60,000 nucleotides of DNA from Polytrichum commune (taxonomy: Eukaryota; Streptophyta; Polytrichopsida; Polytrichales; Polytrichaceae), in contig OX485805.1 in NCBI GenBank assembly GCA_950295325.1, forward strand, positions 40,413,501-40,473,500, in the 5' to 3' direction. Shown here one piece after another: positions 48,180 through 60,000 of the stretch. Numbering within the stretch: the stretch's first letter is position 1; every line of letters begins with the position of its first letter. The notes under the pieces were generated by a model. That model did no database searches. It was not told the origin of the DNA and saw only the letters and a program-made list of their open reading frames with translations. The translations under genes were made by a program, and so were the position numbers.

Positions 48180-49990
48180 GAGATATAGTCTCAATCTCAA
48201 AGCCCAAGTAGAGTTTGAAATCTATACTTCTTGGGGGCTTGTATACACTATTGAGTGAGCATACAAAACATATATCACAATGAGATTCAAGGGTTATGGG
48301 CTCTCATTAGCATGTGTTCTTGATTGGTTGATGAAACAAATTGTCATTTTCACAAACATGTTCCAATGATTTTTTTTTCAGTTTTATATAATTATATGGT
48401 ATATAATGATATATTTTATATTACAACATATTTGTTGTTGGATCCCCTTTCAAATTTGGGTTCATGAGCACTAGTAGTCCTCTCCATAACAATATATATA
48501 ACTATATATATTGCAAAAGGGACATTACAACACAAAAGTGACAAAAATTGAAAACATATCCCAACCACATGGTTCAAGTGTAGGTAAACTTGTGTTGATT
48601 GCATTAAGCGGGCCTTAATCAAACACGGCATCCTATACCCCCGATCAAACATCTTTTAATGCTAACGAGGCTCTCTCGATAACACTCCATGCTTTTTTAT
48701 TAACCTTTACAAGGTCGATTTATTGATATAAGCACATGGTGACTATTATAAAAGGTGAAGCATTCCTTATTCACACTAACCTCCCATTGGCGTCATCTCT
48801 ATGCAATAAACACACTCACATTGTTATTTTCTCATGCAATTTGGGATTACACTGTTGCGTGCAAAGTAGCGATTGGTATGGTAGCATTGGTGTCTCTAGC
48901 ACTATTATAATTCCAAGACCCCTCCACTTAGTATTCCATGAGCTTTTCCATACATGCTATAGAACATGAATCAAGGAGACATGTGATGGTGGCAGACGGT
49001 GTTGGAACCAACACCCTGTAATCGTGCATGATAAATACATATTGATCATGACTGCCCACTCCTTTACTATCAAACTCCCATGACTTAGTTTGGGTAATCT
49101 ACCGATTAAAACTTGGAACCTGCATCTCCTCTACAAACACAACCTAAATTAGACATACTTTCGAGTGGCAAAATCCCTTGCCAATCGCTCACAAGAAAAA
49201 ATCTTAAACTTTCTTGAATTTCATTGAAAAATAAGGAGGTATGTTCATCGCTCAAAAGTGACGGTTTTAGCACCATTGACCGCAAGTTTTTTGGGGGGGG
49301 AATTTAACCAAGTCAAAAGAGTGTGTACTTGATTACATTTGATGCCGCAAAAAGAAAAACTCCCGCCAAGACTTCGTAAACTTCAAACCTACTCAAAATC
49401 ATTCACCATGCATCCACTCAAGTTCATCCCAAGATTCCAAACTAAGATTCCACATTAACATAGATTCCTCCTAGAAGATACCGTGCCTACATGAAACATC
49501 TCGAGTCCAAAGGGCCGCCACTTTTTCTCTCTAGCTCCTTTAAAAGTTTATCTTCGTCAACAAGTCACCCCCCCCCCCCCGCCCTTTTACAAGGATTTTA
49601 CAAAGCTACTAACATCCAAATTTATTTATTGAAGAGTCGATGATTTTCCAACGTCCTTCTCACTAATTATGATATCTTCATCTTCGGGTTTCGGTCCGCC
49701 CGGATAGCCTGCCCGCCTGCCCGGCCACGGTAAGATGAAATTTAGGAATCAAACGGATGATGGGCCTCAAGTACAAGTTTTTTTTTTTTCTATCTTCGCG
49801 ACCTCTAGAGAAACGTACTTCTTGGAAGGCATGCACAATTTTGCGGATCCATGGAGATATTGGCCATCATGGCTATGGCCGCCTTCTAAGCTTAAAGGGC
49901 CGCACTTGTCGATCGGATGGACATCTCTCACGTTTTCCAAAATCAAATCATATGCGGGCCTTGTCCCCTATGGATCGTTAGGTACACTAA
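46068..49990. other. Gene-free AT-rich region
   Basis: Contains the (CT)n run at 48130-48176, a (TA)n/(GA)n stretch near 47895-47919 and a poly-C run at about 49568. A 60-codon cysteine-containing frame at 47096-47278 has no known family. Confidence 0.45.
48130..48176. repeat. (CT)n microsatellite
   Basis: About 23 CT units, uninterrupted. Confidence 0.95.
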
Positions 49991-52424
49991 ATAATAGTGC
50001 TACATTATTAGTGTGGGTGCAAAGTTGGCGTGGGAATAATTAGTGTGGGCCATTCTAATCCTTCCTCTAGGTGGTGTGGACTTACCATGTGTTTAAGATC
50101 CATGGGTCTTCCTTAAGCTCTTCCTTAAGCTCTTCCTTGAGGTTTTCAACCAACACCTTGCATTAAGTAAAAAAGTGATCTTACATCGAAAGTATCACAA
50201 AAAATTATCACCAACGCTAAGTTTATGGGAAAACATTTAATTAATTTGGTGGTTAAGAAATAAGTACTTGTTTAACAAAATCCTCCAAAATTCAAAAAGA
50301 ATAATTATCGACTCCTCAATCATTACACTATTTATAAGCCGTGATTAGTATAGAAACTTGACAACCAACTAGCATTGGTATCAACAAGCTCACACATGTA
50401 CCCAAAATACCGACCGTTATATTTTTGAGGTAACGGACTCGTTGATAATTGGATACTTGGTGAAGTAGTTCCCACAACCACATGAACCAAGTTAGTGTTG
50501 ACTAGAGGCCCTATCAAGTAACTCCACACGGTTTGTAAGTAAACCTTTTAGTTTGAATTATCGTAGACATGCTACTAACCGTGCATATTTGGGTTTCAAA
50601 TGGTTTTCCACAAGGTGGGTTAAACCTTTTTAATTTTTTAAAAAAAAATTGTAATTACTAAATGAGATGAGAGTATTGTGGTAAAATGAAATGACAATTG
50701 TATTTGAAAAGTTGTAACCTTTCTACAATCAAGTTCACAACTATATGCATCAATGTGTGATCAATGTGCCATTCACTAACCGTGCATGTTAGGTTTCACT
50801 AAAGGAGCTACAAATGTTGCCCTCTTCTTTGTAGGCATAGGAAATTGATGAGGTTTTGATATTGTCCTTTTGACTTGTGTAGCCATTTTCTTCTCAAGTT
50901 GTTGTTGAAATTTTTGCTTCTTTTTTGGCCTTGGCAAGGTCTGCTCTTTTCATCTTCATCAAATTGCTACATCTACACCTTACTATGTGATTCGACTGAA
51001 GGAAACTCCATGATGAGTGTGAGTTGACAATGATGTTTTAGGTCATTGGCGCGGTCATGATTGAGTTTGAGAGACATCGGACGGTTGAGATTGCATGTGA
51101 TATAATTTGACGGCCGAGATTATAAGTACACGGTAAGTGGCATGGTGGAGTATCGTGACATGCACGGTAAGTGGTGCTGCACGGTTAGTAGCATGTCTAC
51201 GATAGTGTGGATTGCCATTCGGAGTTACATGGTGCAATTCACTTTTACCGAGAGTGCAATTTCTTCCAACTAAAACACAAACACATAGCATGCACACTTT
51301 ATAGAGTGTAATGAACTCTTGGGATAATAAATCTTCTTTGTACTTTAAGAGGTTATATAGCACAAGTATATTAGCACCATGTCATCTCAAATGGCAGTCC
51401 ACACTAATTACAATATCTGGTAGAAAGAGCGATCTCATTCATTCACAAACTTAAATATAACTCGAGTTTATTCAATTTTAGATGCATGTTCATGCATGTG
51501 TCGTAGTATCCTTACCAACACTAAATACAAACATGTAACTTCCACGTATTACCACAATTGATATTTAGTGTTTGAGTTTACATTTAATGTTGCTTACTTT
51601 CATAGGGTTATTGATATTTAGTGTATGCGTTCGTATTTAGTGTATCAAACACTAGATATCTTATTTAATGTAGTGAGTGGTGACCAGGTCCAATGATTTC
51701 AAAATGGTCTCATTGGTTGAAAATTGAGTGATGGCCTCACTTTTCTTTTACACAAGTTCAACATTAATAAAAGTGATTGTGTCATAAAATGAAAGAGAAA
51801 GTGACATGGATTCCCACACGTCCAAAAATGGCACATGATTGGTTAATTATCACCTAACATTTTTGGGCGAGAGAACCCAAGTAAATGGTCTCAGTAGAAA
51901 TTGAAGGTGAGCGTGTCAAATAAACCTATTTTTACTTTATCATGTTTGTAAATTTGTGTGATTTTGGTAAAATTTATCCTAGTGTGTCCTTGTTTGGAAG
52001 AGTGTCCTCATTAAAAACACTATGTCCCGGTTGTAGTCCGCTTTACGCTATGTCCCGTGACACAAGGCTTTTCAAATGTGTCGTGATATTCTCTTGGTCA
52101 TGGTCTTTGGACCACTGACCATGACCACAACAAACACTAAATCAAATTTTCTCACAGCCAATGGTCACGTGTGTAAAACGTCTATAATGAAGGGAGGGGA
52201 AGAAAAGAAGTATTTTGATAGTTGATTCCGTAGCCACTTCTAGATTAAGGAGGTAAGTATCAATGTTGAATTGGTGTCAAAAAAACCACTCACATTTATT
52301 TAATGCAAATTTTGTTTTGAAACTGATAAGTTGCGCATATTTGAGGATGTTTTGTTTATGACATCATTCAAGTCTATATATCATGATGCAAGAGCCTTTA
52401 AACCCTAGGTAACACTACCCCGTA
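49991..52424. other. Gene-free region
   Basis: Holds a short run of CACGGTAAGTGG-type motifs (about 51129-51190) and a relative of the 42.1-42.4 kb sequence. Nothing coding recognised. Confidence 0.4.
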
Positions 52425-52636
52425 CTCAATATGGAATTAGGATGGGTATTGAATCAAACGATAACTCGTTTATATATATATTCTCTCATTGTGAGATACC
52501 CATCAAGTATCAAAATTTGACTTGTAGTTTGAATTTTGAAACTAGATGCACGGGTTCTTCAATCCCATTTATAAACGTTGTGTATTGATACCATGCATTC
52601 ACCTATATACCATACCACCAGTCCAACATTGGTGAG
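52425..52636. mobile_element. CCAATGTTGGA family element, copy 3 (partial)
   Basis: Carries the right-hand half of the family (ATAACTCG..TATATATA, GATACCCATCAA, GATACCATGCATTCACCTAT) and the terminal AGTCCAACATTGGT. The left end is not recognisable. Confidence 0.55.
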
Positions 52637-53690
52637 TGCCTTTGGTGCATGCTTGTGAATCTAACTATTTTTTGATGTATGGTGCCATCTCTTCGAGTTC
52701 TAGTTTGGGAGGTACCTAGTACACATAACATTATGAGGGATACTTTTAGGAAACCTTTGTTACCACCTCTTCTAGTTTGAAACTTGTTACTTATACATTT
52801 CCGCTTGTTATTTGGCGGCCTCCCTCAAGTCATTGAATTTTTTATTTCTTTAATGTAAAATTTGAAAAAAATATCCATGTTGGGAGCCTTTTGGTTACAT
52901 TTCTTGAGGAAATCCCCTCCTCTCAACACAAAATAAATGGCTTAAAATTCACATAAACACAAACCTTGTAAAACAAATATCCAAAATGTCTTGAACACAA
53001 TAACATCTATTATATAATGAACACCGTGGAGGCGATGGTGGTGGTCATCTCATCATTTTCCTATCATTCCCAAAAGGTGCAGCGGGCCCACCTGATGATG
53101 ACGTGTCATATGCACAATTATATAGAACCAGGACATCACATGGCCATATTAAGACATGTAAAAATAGAATTTCCAACGACCATAGCCACACCTCTTTAAT
53201 TACTACCCTCATCCAAAACAAGTCTCCCTACGATTTTGTACCTAAAATGTACAAGGTTTGAACATGCGGGGCTAAAGCGGACATTTTGGAGATACCTAAT
53301 GAAACTCCACACTTTCAAATTTTTGTAATTCATGCATGGAATGTCAAGAACTACTAAATCCTATGATGTCATTTATGTATATATTTAGAGTACCGACGAG
53401 ACCCAACAAAACATAATTGAGATAATTGGGGACCATGCTCATGTGCTTATGATTTCGCGTACTTCCAAGTGTAGGTATTTTTACCGAATGGGATGGGGTA
53501 GTGTGCTGCAGCTAGCGAGGTAGAAATAATCACAAAGTGTAATAAGTACTCGCTCGTATTAAAGACATTTACTTGGGCCGTAGTAATATGTCGACTTTAA
53601 TAGCGTAAGTACCATGTAGGTGTGGGCCGGGGCGTAGCGAGGACGGTTGTTGAAGTTTTGATGTAGGAGGCCCGTGCATGTGGCGCCCTT
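52637..53690. other. Gene-free region
   Basis: No gene or bounded element recognised. Confidence 0.4.
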
Positions 53691-54262
53691 CATTTAAAGC
53701 CTCGGGTACTTGGTGTCGGGAACGGCACGGTACATTCAAATAACGATTGTTTAAAGACGTGCTAGTGAAAGCATCTCCACCAATGCCACCACATCTCCCC
53801 CTCCAACACTATGTTAAGTTACCGGGGATGGAAGCGGAAGCATTACGATCTCCACCATATCTCTCTTTATGTTGGTCGATGTAGATTTAGAGGCATCAAA
53901 GTGAAAAAGGGGTGGGGTTTAAATCGTTGTAGTGATAGGGAATTGTTAAATCTACCGTGTAGTTTGTTAAAACGGCCATTTAAAGCCTCGGGTACTTGGT
54001 GTCGGGAACGGCACGGTACATTGAAATAACGATTGTTTAAAGACGAGTTAGTGAAAGCATCTCCACCAATGCCACCCCATCTCCCCCTCCAACACTATGT
54101 TAAGTTACCGGGGATGGAAGTGGAAGCATTACGGTCTTCACCATATCTCCCTTTACATTGGTCGATGTAGATTTAGAGGCACCAAAATGAAAAGGGGGAG
54201 GGGGTTAAATTGTTATAGTGATAGGGAATTGTTAAGTCTACCGCATAGTTTGTTAAAACGGC
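53691..54262. repeat. Two-copy 286-base tandem duplication
   Basis: 53691-53976 and 53977-54262 are near-identical (CATTTAAAGCCTCGGGTACT and GTTAAGTTACCGGGGATGGA at the same offset). The few differences suggest a recent event. Each unit contains a short open frame, but the substitutions do not look coding-constrained. Confidence 0.85.
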
Positions 54263-55403
54263 CACAGAGATCGTCGCACTGTCACATGAGTTGTCTGATT
54301 TTGAGTTTTCGTTGCACACGTGAAGAGGAGCACGGTGTTGGCTTTTGTGTTGGATTTGATGAACTTGGGCAACTTGGATGGCAAGTCCGAGCCTGGTCGA
54401 AATTATACATGTTGACATGTGGTCGTTTTTAACCAACGTGTGGTGGACTGACAAATGCTAAAAAAAAATGTTATTGTTCACTGCTATAAAGAAATGTTCT
54501 CCTCGTAACATTTCATGCTATATATGTAACTACACGTGGTATTTGAAGTCAACTACACTTGGCTACTTTTGTTCAAAGCGAAACAAACTCTCAAAATTGC
54601 CCCCGCATCAAAACCAACACCCCATGCAATATGAGAAAATCAAAACCTTAGACATTTGGCATTTTAAGAAAAACGTATAGATTAATCACCCTTGGATGCT
54701 CACTTGAAACCAACCTTGTTTCCTCCCAAAACCGCACCCATTGATTGCCCAAATCCATCCCAACTATGTGCCATAGACATAAGGACGTTTCCATATGTCC
54801 TCTAGCTATGGGTTTAAAAGGCGTGCACATGGTGCGTTTTTGGGGCAAGATATAACTAACACCCTCTACAATATTGCAATATTTCTTGTTCTCACTTCCA
54901 CATACATTAGGCTAAATGGTGTTCCTATTTTGAGTAGAACTCCTATTTTGTTCAAGTGATCACAAATGCCATACCAATTATATTGCTTAAGTTATGCAAC
55001 TCATAAAAGCGTAACATATTCCAATTTTATAGCAACACATGTCTTTTGGTGTTCGTTCATAACTATAACCCTTATCACATACCACTCAAATATTAAGTGT
55101 TTGATAAAGAGGAGTGACTGTTTAAGGTATGTGGCCCTAGCGTGTGTACTTCCAACTGCATAGACAATTTTAAGCACTTGATAAGATCATGATTTTTCTC
55201 ATCCAATTAGCAATTGCAAGTTATGTAGATTTTTACTTCAAATTTTGAGTTTGGAGTTAAGATGCAAAAGTTGTAGGATGTCAAAGTGAAGGATTTGTTT
55301 TTCTACTTAAAATGATCACATAGGCCCTCTCTCACTTATGTTGTTTATTGATTCTAGAATGGTGTATGTGTTTTGAGCACATAGTCCGAGTTCATCATAA
55401 AAA
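54263..55403. other. Gene-free region with a dispersed repeat relative
   Basis: 55160-55295 resembles the 34.4/34.9 kb duplication. No coding exon recognised. Confidence 0.4.
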
Positions 55404-55760
55404 CTACACTAAATATGATATGTAGTGTCATATGGTATCTTGTGTCACTATGGTAACTTCTTGATGACACCTCTTATAAATAAGTGAGCAAATATTTCAT
55501 GTATGATGGATGAGTTCATCCATTGGCCAAAACCCTACCTCCTCTTGTCAGCAACTTGTGGTGAAATATTGTCATGGATGAAAAACCACCTTGGTAAGTG
55601 ATGGTAATTGCAACACTGTAAATCTATATTCCCCCAAAAAAATTACAAGGAATGGCAAATAACATTGGTTTAGTGTTGGTGACACTATATTGCGGTTTAC
55701 AATATTGGTATTGAGCAAGACGATTAGAATGGTTGAAACTAAATACCATCTTTAGTGTAG
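55404..55760. mobile_element. CTACACTAAATA family MITE-like element, copy 2
   Basis: CTACACTAAATATGATATGT at the left and an inverted TTTAGTGTAG at the right. Interior matches 8724-9073 and 59840-60000. 357 bases, non-coding. Confidence 0.75.
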
Positions 55761-55879
55761 CTTGGACCCGTGTTGTCCCAGCCCATTGCACCCATGTACA
55801 TAAAATAACACTTTGGATGAACCCAACCCCATACATCCATGCAATCACATGTCTCTCATGCTCGTGCATACACCCTAAA

Positions 55880-56370
55880 CTCTGTAATATCAACCTCCAT
55901 AATGTCACACACTCTCTAATATCCCGAAACCCTAGGGAACAAATGTTCATGGTTCAAATCTCACTCCTTATGGTCACATTTCTCTCCCTTATATCACAAA
56001 ATTTGTCATTAATGCAAACCACCAAAGAGGTCAACCCACACCCTCACATTGTGCCATGTGTCAATATGTGGAGTGTCTTCTTCTTCTTCTTCTTCTTCTT
56101 ATGCCACTTGTTGAATGTTGGTGCATGTGTCCACCACATTGTTTGGGAAGTCCAAGTGGAGTGGACCACACTAGCATAGGTGACGGGAGAAGGAATTCAA
56201 ATTGTCATGACATCTCCTTTGTGTTATTCCATAATCTCATATGCTACACTAATTTTATAGTACCACGCATCCATGTTAACACTGCAAAACTCCGTAATAT
56301 CACATGCACTTTGGCTGTCACATGTGTGATATTGTGGAGTTTAGAGTGTACTCGACACATGCATGCAAGC
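55880..56370. repeat. Dispersed repeat, inverted relative to 6.25-7.37 kb
   Basis: 55885-56015 and 56220-56360 match, inverted, segments at 7200-7330 and 6270-6420. A (CTT)n tract lies between them at about 56080-56100. Confidence 0.65.
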
Positions 56371-57009
56371 CCAAGCCCATGCTCATAAGGCCCCCATGAC
56401 CCATCACCATGCCTCATGATGAGATACAAAAATAAAAATGAAAATGAACTTTCTTTCTCTTTCTCATTGAACCATCCCGCCATTTCCCACACACACCCCT
56501 TTAGCTTTACCTTTGACATTATGAAAAAAGGGCTTTTGAAAATTTGTACACGAGCTAATCAAGTTCGCCCAATTTCAAAGCTCCAAACACACCCATAAAT
56601 GGCCTCACTTAAAGAATGTCACTTTTCATTAGAAAAGTTGGGGGCAAATTGGCAGAGGTTGAAAGTGACTTTCGCTTTGGTTGATGAGTTATATATCTAC
56701 TACACATTCGCCATGAGTGCCTAATACTTGAAACCCCCCCTTAAACCTTTTCAGGTAAGAAGTAGGAAAGTAGAGCCCTAGGACTTGGGGCCGAATAAAT
56801 AGGGCAATGAGTGGCTCAAATCGGAGAAATCCGAGTGGTTGAAGATGAGACAAAGTCTGTTTTTTTTCCCCCAAAACTATAGTGGAGGAGCTTTTTAATT
56901 GGCTGCATATATAAATGCACATATCTGCCCCCAATCGATCATCTAGATTTATAAAACAAGAAGCAGTAAATGGGGGCTCAGTTTGACCTTGATTTCTGAC
57001 GATTTTTTC

Positions 57010-57088
57010 TGGTGCCGTGTATCTTAGTTGACGTGGGGGATCGAACCCAGGACTGTCGCCTTATGGGCGTCTCTTGCCACCAATTGCC
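57010..57088 (-). repeat. tRNA-like (SINE-head-like) segment
   Basis: On the minus strand a GGTGGCAAGAGACG stretch (A-box-like) is followed about 25 bases later by GGGTTCGATCCCC (B-box-like). No proper acceptor stem or anticodon arm could be folded by eye, so it is more likely a tRNA-derived SINE relic than a working tRNA. Confidence 0.35.
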
Positions 57089-57186
57089 AAACAATGACAA
57101 AAACTCGGGAGCAGATAGACGAGGAAAAATGTCAATGGGGTAACTCATGGAGGTGGCTACCTCATATGATACTTGCACATCAATAA

Positions 57187-58400
57187 GAGTCCCAAGCCAA
57201 GCCAAACAAGCCAAACAAAAAAGCAAGCAAAATCATACTATACTCCACCGTTTATGGTGTCTAGTGTCACATGGCGCAACAATGTCACTTACCCTACTTT
57301 GAGCCCTAGGCCGGGTCACATCTTCATTCGGCTGGGCCCCCGCCCCCTCCCATGCCTCTTTCACTGCCGGGTATTCCATGTATGCACTTGTGTGGGAACT
57401 CCTCCTCCTTGGGAACCAATGTGACATTATCCGGTCAAAATTATAAGTATTCAAGTTGACATCACTTTCGTTTTTCCCGAGTTAATTGATGGAGTTCCTC
57501 TGCATGCCAGCGGGGCTTGATGGCTTGAGTGACCGGGTATTGTCACATTGGTTCCCAACGGGGAGTCCCAAGCCAAGCCAAACAAAAAGCAAAATCATAC
57601 TATACTCCACTGTTTATGTTGTCTAGTGTCACATGCGCAACAATGTCACTTACCCTACTTTGAGCCCCGGGCTAGATCACATCTTCATGCAACTAGGTCC
57701 TGCCCCGCCCCTTTCACGCCTCCTTCACTACTTGGTCTTCCTTGCCCGCACCTGTGTGGGAACTCCTCCTCCTTGGGAACCAATGTGACAATACCCAGTC
57801 AAAATTATGAATTTTCAAGTTGATATCACTTTAATTGTTCCCAAGTTAATTGATGGAGTTCCTTCACATGCCAACAAAGCTTAATGGCTTGAGTGACTGG
57901 GTATTGTCACATTGGTTCCCAATGGAGAGTCCCAAGACAAGCCAAACCAAGCCAAACAAAAAGCAAAATCATACTATACTCCACCATTTATGGTGTCTAG
58001 TGTCACATGGTGCAACAATGTCACTTACCCTACTTTGAGCCCCGGGCTAGATCACATCTTCATTTGGTTGGGCCCCGCCCCCTCCCATGCCTCCTGCACT
58101 GCCTGGTATTTCCTACCCGCATTTGTGTGGGAACTCCTCCTCCTTGGGAACCAATGTGGCATTATCCGGTCAAAATTATAAGTATTCAAGTTGACATCAA
58201 TTTCGTTATTCCCGAGTTAATTGATGGAGTTCCTTCACATGCCACGGAGCTTAATGGCTTAAGTGACTGGGTATTGTCACGTCGGTGCCCAACGGGGAAG
58301 AGTTCCCATGCAAGTGCGGGCAGGAAGACCGGGCAGTGAAGGAGGCGTGGGAGGGGCGGGGCAGGGCCCACCTAAATGAAGATGTCATCTAGCCCGGGGC
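57187..58400. repeat. Threefold tandem array with an inverted partial copy
   Basis: Units start at 57187, 57563 and 57927 (GAGTCCCAAG.CAAGCCAAAC). Each contains CATACTATACTCCAC, CACTTACCCTACTTTGAGCC, GGGAACTCCTCCTCCTTGGG and GAGTTAATTGATGGAGTTCC; periods are 376 and 364 bases. After the third unit, about 58288-58410 repeats part of it in inverse orientation (GAGTTCCCATGCAAG to CCTACTTTGATG). Confidence 0.85.
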
Positions 58401-58410
58401 CTACTTTGAT

Positions 58411-59839
58411 GCGTATGCTAGGTTAAGCTTATGGTAATGATGAACAACTTCATTGTTAGTATCACTTCATGACACTTGGCGTAATGAGGTGTAATGCCTA
58501 TGTTATAGGATGGTCTACAAGTTGACTAAAGTTGACACAAATGTCAAGAATAGCATATTCCTCTTGCATACTACAATGTATGCAAACATATGACACATGC
58601 CATTAGTATGTTCGATATCATCTTCCTCTTGCACAATATAACACAAAAGTATCATCTCAAGTATCCCAATGAACTATGTTGGAATGTCAAATGGTAAATA
58701 AAATTTCACTTAAAGTAGTTACTATAGTTGACAAATAATATCGTATTGGCAACTAGCAGACGTGACATTTTGAGGCCTCAAGGTATCTAGTTTAGGCCCT
58801 TTGCAAATGGTGTAGATGACACTAAATACCATAATCGGTGTAGTAGTAAATCTCTCCAGTAACTATATAATGTTTCAAGTGTTGGCTTTATATGGTCACT
58901 CTTCTTGATTGGACACCTATGTTGAAGTAGTGAGGGCAAGTAGTTGTTTATCTTCCTACGAGTTATGGTAGCCTCAAGTTTGGGGGGAGGAAGGGGGAGA
59001 CAATGGGGTAGGCATGTTGGGGTACAACAATTCGGGTTTGTTAATTTGCCACGATGACAATACCATTGACATCATTTATCGATAAGTTAATTTAGATAGG
59101 GTCACCTTTGACACAATTACCTAATAATGAAAGTTTGCAAGTCAAAGACATGTATTCGTGCATGTCAATGTCCATACATGGCCTCTTGGATGCTTAGGGG
59201 TTAAGATGAAAGGACTTTCAGTGCTCAAAGGTTGTGTACACTACAAGAATAGGTGTAACCAGTTACTCAACTATCACATGCACATGGTTGAAAGTTGAAT
59301 TTGATATTTTGACATGCCAAAAACATGTATAAGGTTGTGTTTACAAATACACATAAACCATTCATAGCAAGGATATGATGTGATGACAGTGTATCAAAAA
59401 TATTTCTTTTGCTTAGTCAAACTTTGAACATGTCGAACATCCAAAATCTATGCACATTGTCATGGCCTTCACATATGTCAATTGACATGATGTGGGACTA
59501 GATATATAACCTTTTTGATGAATGGCCAACACCGCCTTCACTAAACATGATTTCCCTTGTTGCTAAACATGGATTGCATTGGGGGTTGTGTGTGTGTGTG
59601 GGGGGGGGTCCTACAATGGATAGGTTAATTATAAAGTAAGATTTACATTGTTTAAAAATAAAACTTTGTAAAGACAAAGTTGTGAATTAAGGATCAAAGA
59701 ATATTGCATACGTACTATTTGTGTATGCATCAAGGGAACCCTACATGTCCGTGAGATTTTGCTTTGATTTGAAAACGAAGGATGCTTAGAAGTGTGGTTA
59801 TGCTTCTAGAAGATCGCTAATACGTGAGCGAGGAGGAAA
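58411..59839. other. Gene-free region
   Basis: 58808-58842 resembles a lone right end of the CTACACTAAATA family. Nothing coding recognised. Confidence 0.4.
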
Positions 59840-60000
59840 CTACACTAAATATGATAATCAGTGTCCTATGGTACTTTTTGTCACTATAGTAACTTTTTGG
59901 ATGACACTTCTTATGAATAAAGTGAAAAAATAATGTCATGGATGATGGATGAGTTCATCCATTGGCCAAAACTCCACCTTCTCTTGTCAGCAACTTGTGA
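59840..60000. mobile_element. CTACACTAAATA family element, copy 3 (cut by window end)
   Basis: Starts CTACACTAAATATGATAATC and follows 55404 onward (GATGAGTTCATCCATTGGCC, CTTGTCAGCAACTTGTG) up to the last base of the window. Confidence 0.75.

Noticed and set aside
49735-50043. 102-codon frame with tryptophan-rich stretch
   Set aside because: No family match from memory, contains a poly-T/Phe run, no splice or promoter context.
1-60000. CRISPR arrays, rRNA, bacterial operons, viral genes
   Set aside because: None seen. All repeats have eukaryotic transposon or tandem-duplication character, and all genes are plant nuclear genes.

Overview
The window is nuclear DNA from a green plant. It holds seven recognisable genes, most split by spliceosomal introns that join in phase. 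They are separated by long AT-rich stretches full of short terminal-inverted-repeat (TIR) elements, tandem duplications and simple repeats. Gene content (AP-4 mu, tubulin cofactor A, the plant-type FHA-TDP1, ATG16 with WD40 repeats, a FAS1 protein) is that of a streptophyte. An intact ropporin/radial-spoke-RSP11-like gene, an axonemal protein, argues for a lineage with flagellate sperm. A bryophyte or other seedless plant is most likely, but I cannot name the species.

Layout. 1-2672 (+): last eight exons of AP-4 complex subunit mu. 4447-5100 (+): intronless RSP11/ropporin-like gene. 5101-9220: no gene; simple repeats, a telomere-like motif and two repeat elements. 9665-10926 (-): complete three-exon tubulin-folding cofactor A, with an interleaved inverted-repeat structure just beyond its stop. 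11098-13320: cluster of small TIR-like elements. 14233-23351 (+): complete FHA-containing tyrosyl-DNA phosphodiesterase (TDP1 beta type), 13 exons, about 1529 residues. 24972-26930: nested TIR element, then a tandem duplication in the 3' flank of a GT31 galactosyltransferase-like gene (27190-28284, -, intronless). 29280-36850: gene-free, with two clear PIF/Harbinger-like elements. 37177-38718 (-): intronless coding region of ATG16. Upstream of it, at 39985-41310, lie four tandem copies of what looks like its 5' noncoding exon. 43156-45465 (+): two-exon FAS1-domain gene whose intron carries repeats. 45466-60000: no gene I can support; TIR elements, a 286-bp duplication, a threefold tandem array with an inverted partial copy, and dispersed repeats shared with the left part of the window.

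The genes are unrelated housekeeping functions: trafficking, tubulin folding, DNA-topoisomerase adduct repair, glycosylation, autophagy and axoneme structure. They do not form a cluster or pathway, and I found no operon-like or defence-type system. The most unusual structures are the tandem candidate first exons of ATG16, the interleaved inverted repeats beside cofactor A, and a set of TIR families with several copies in this one window.
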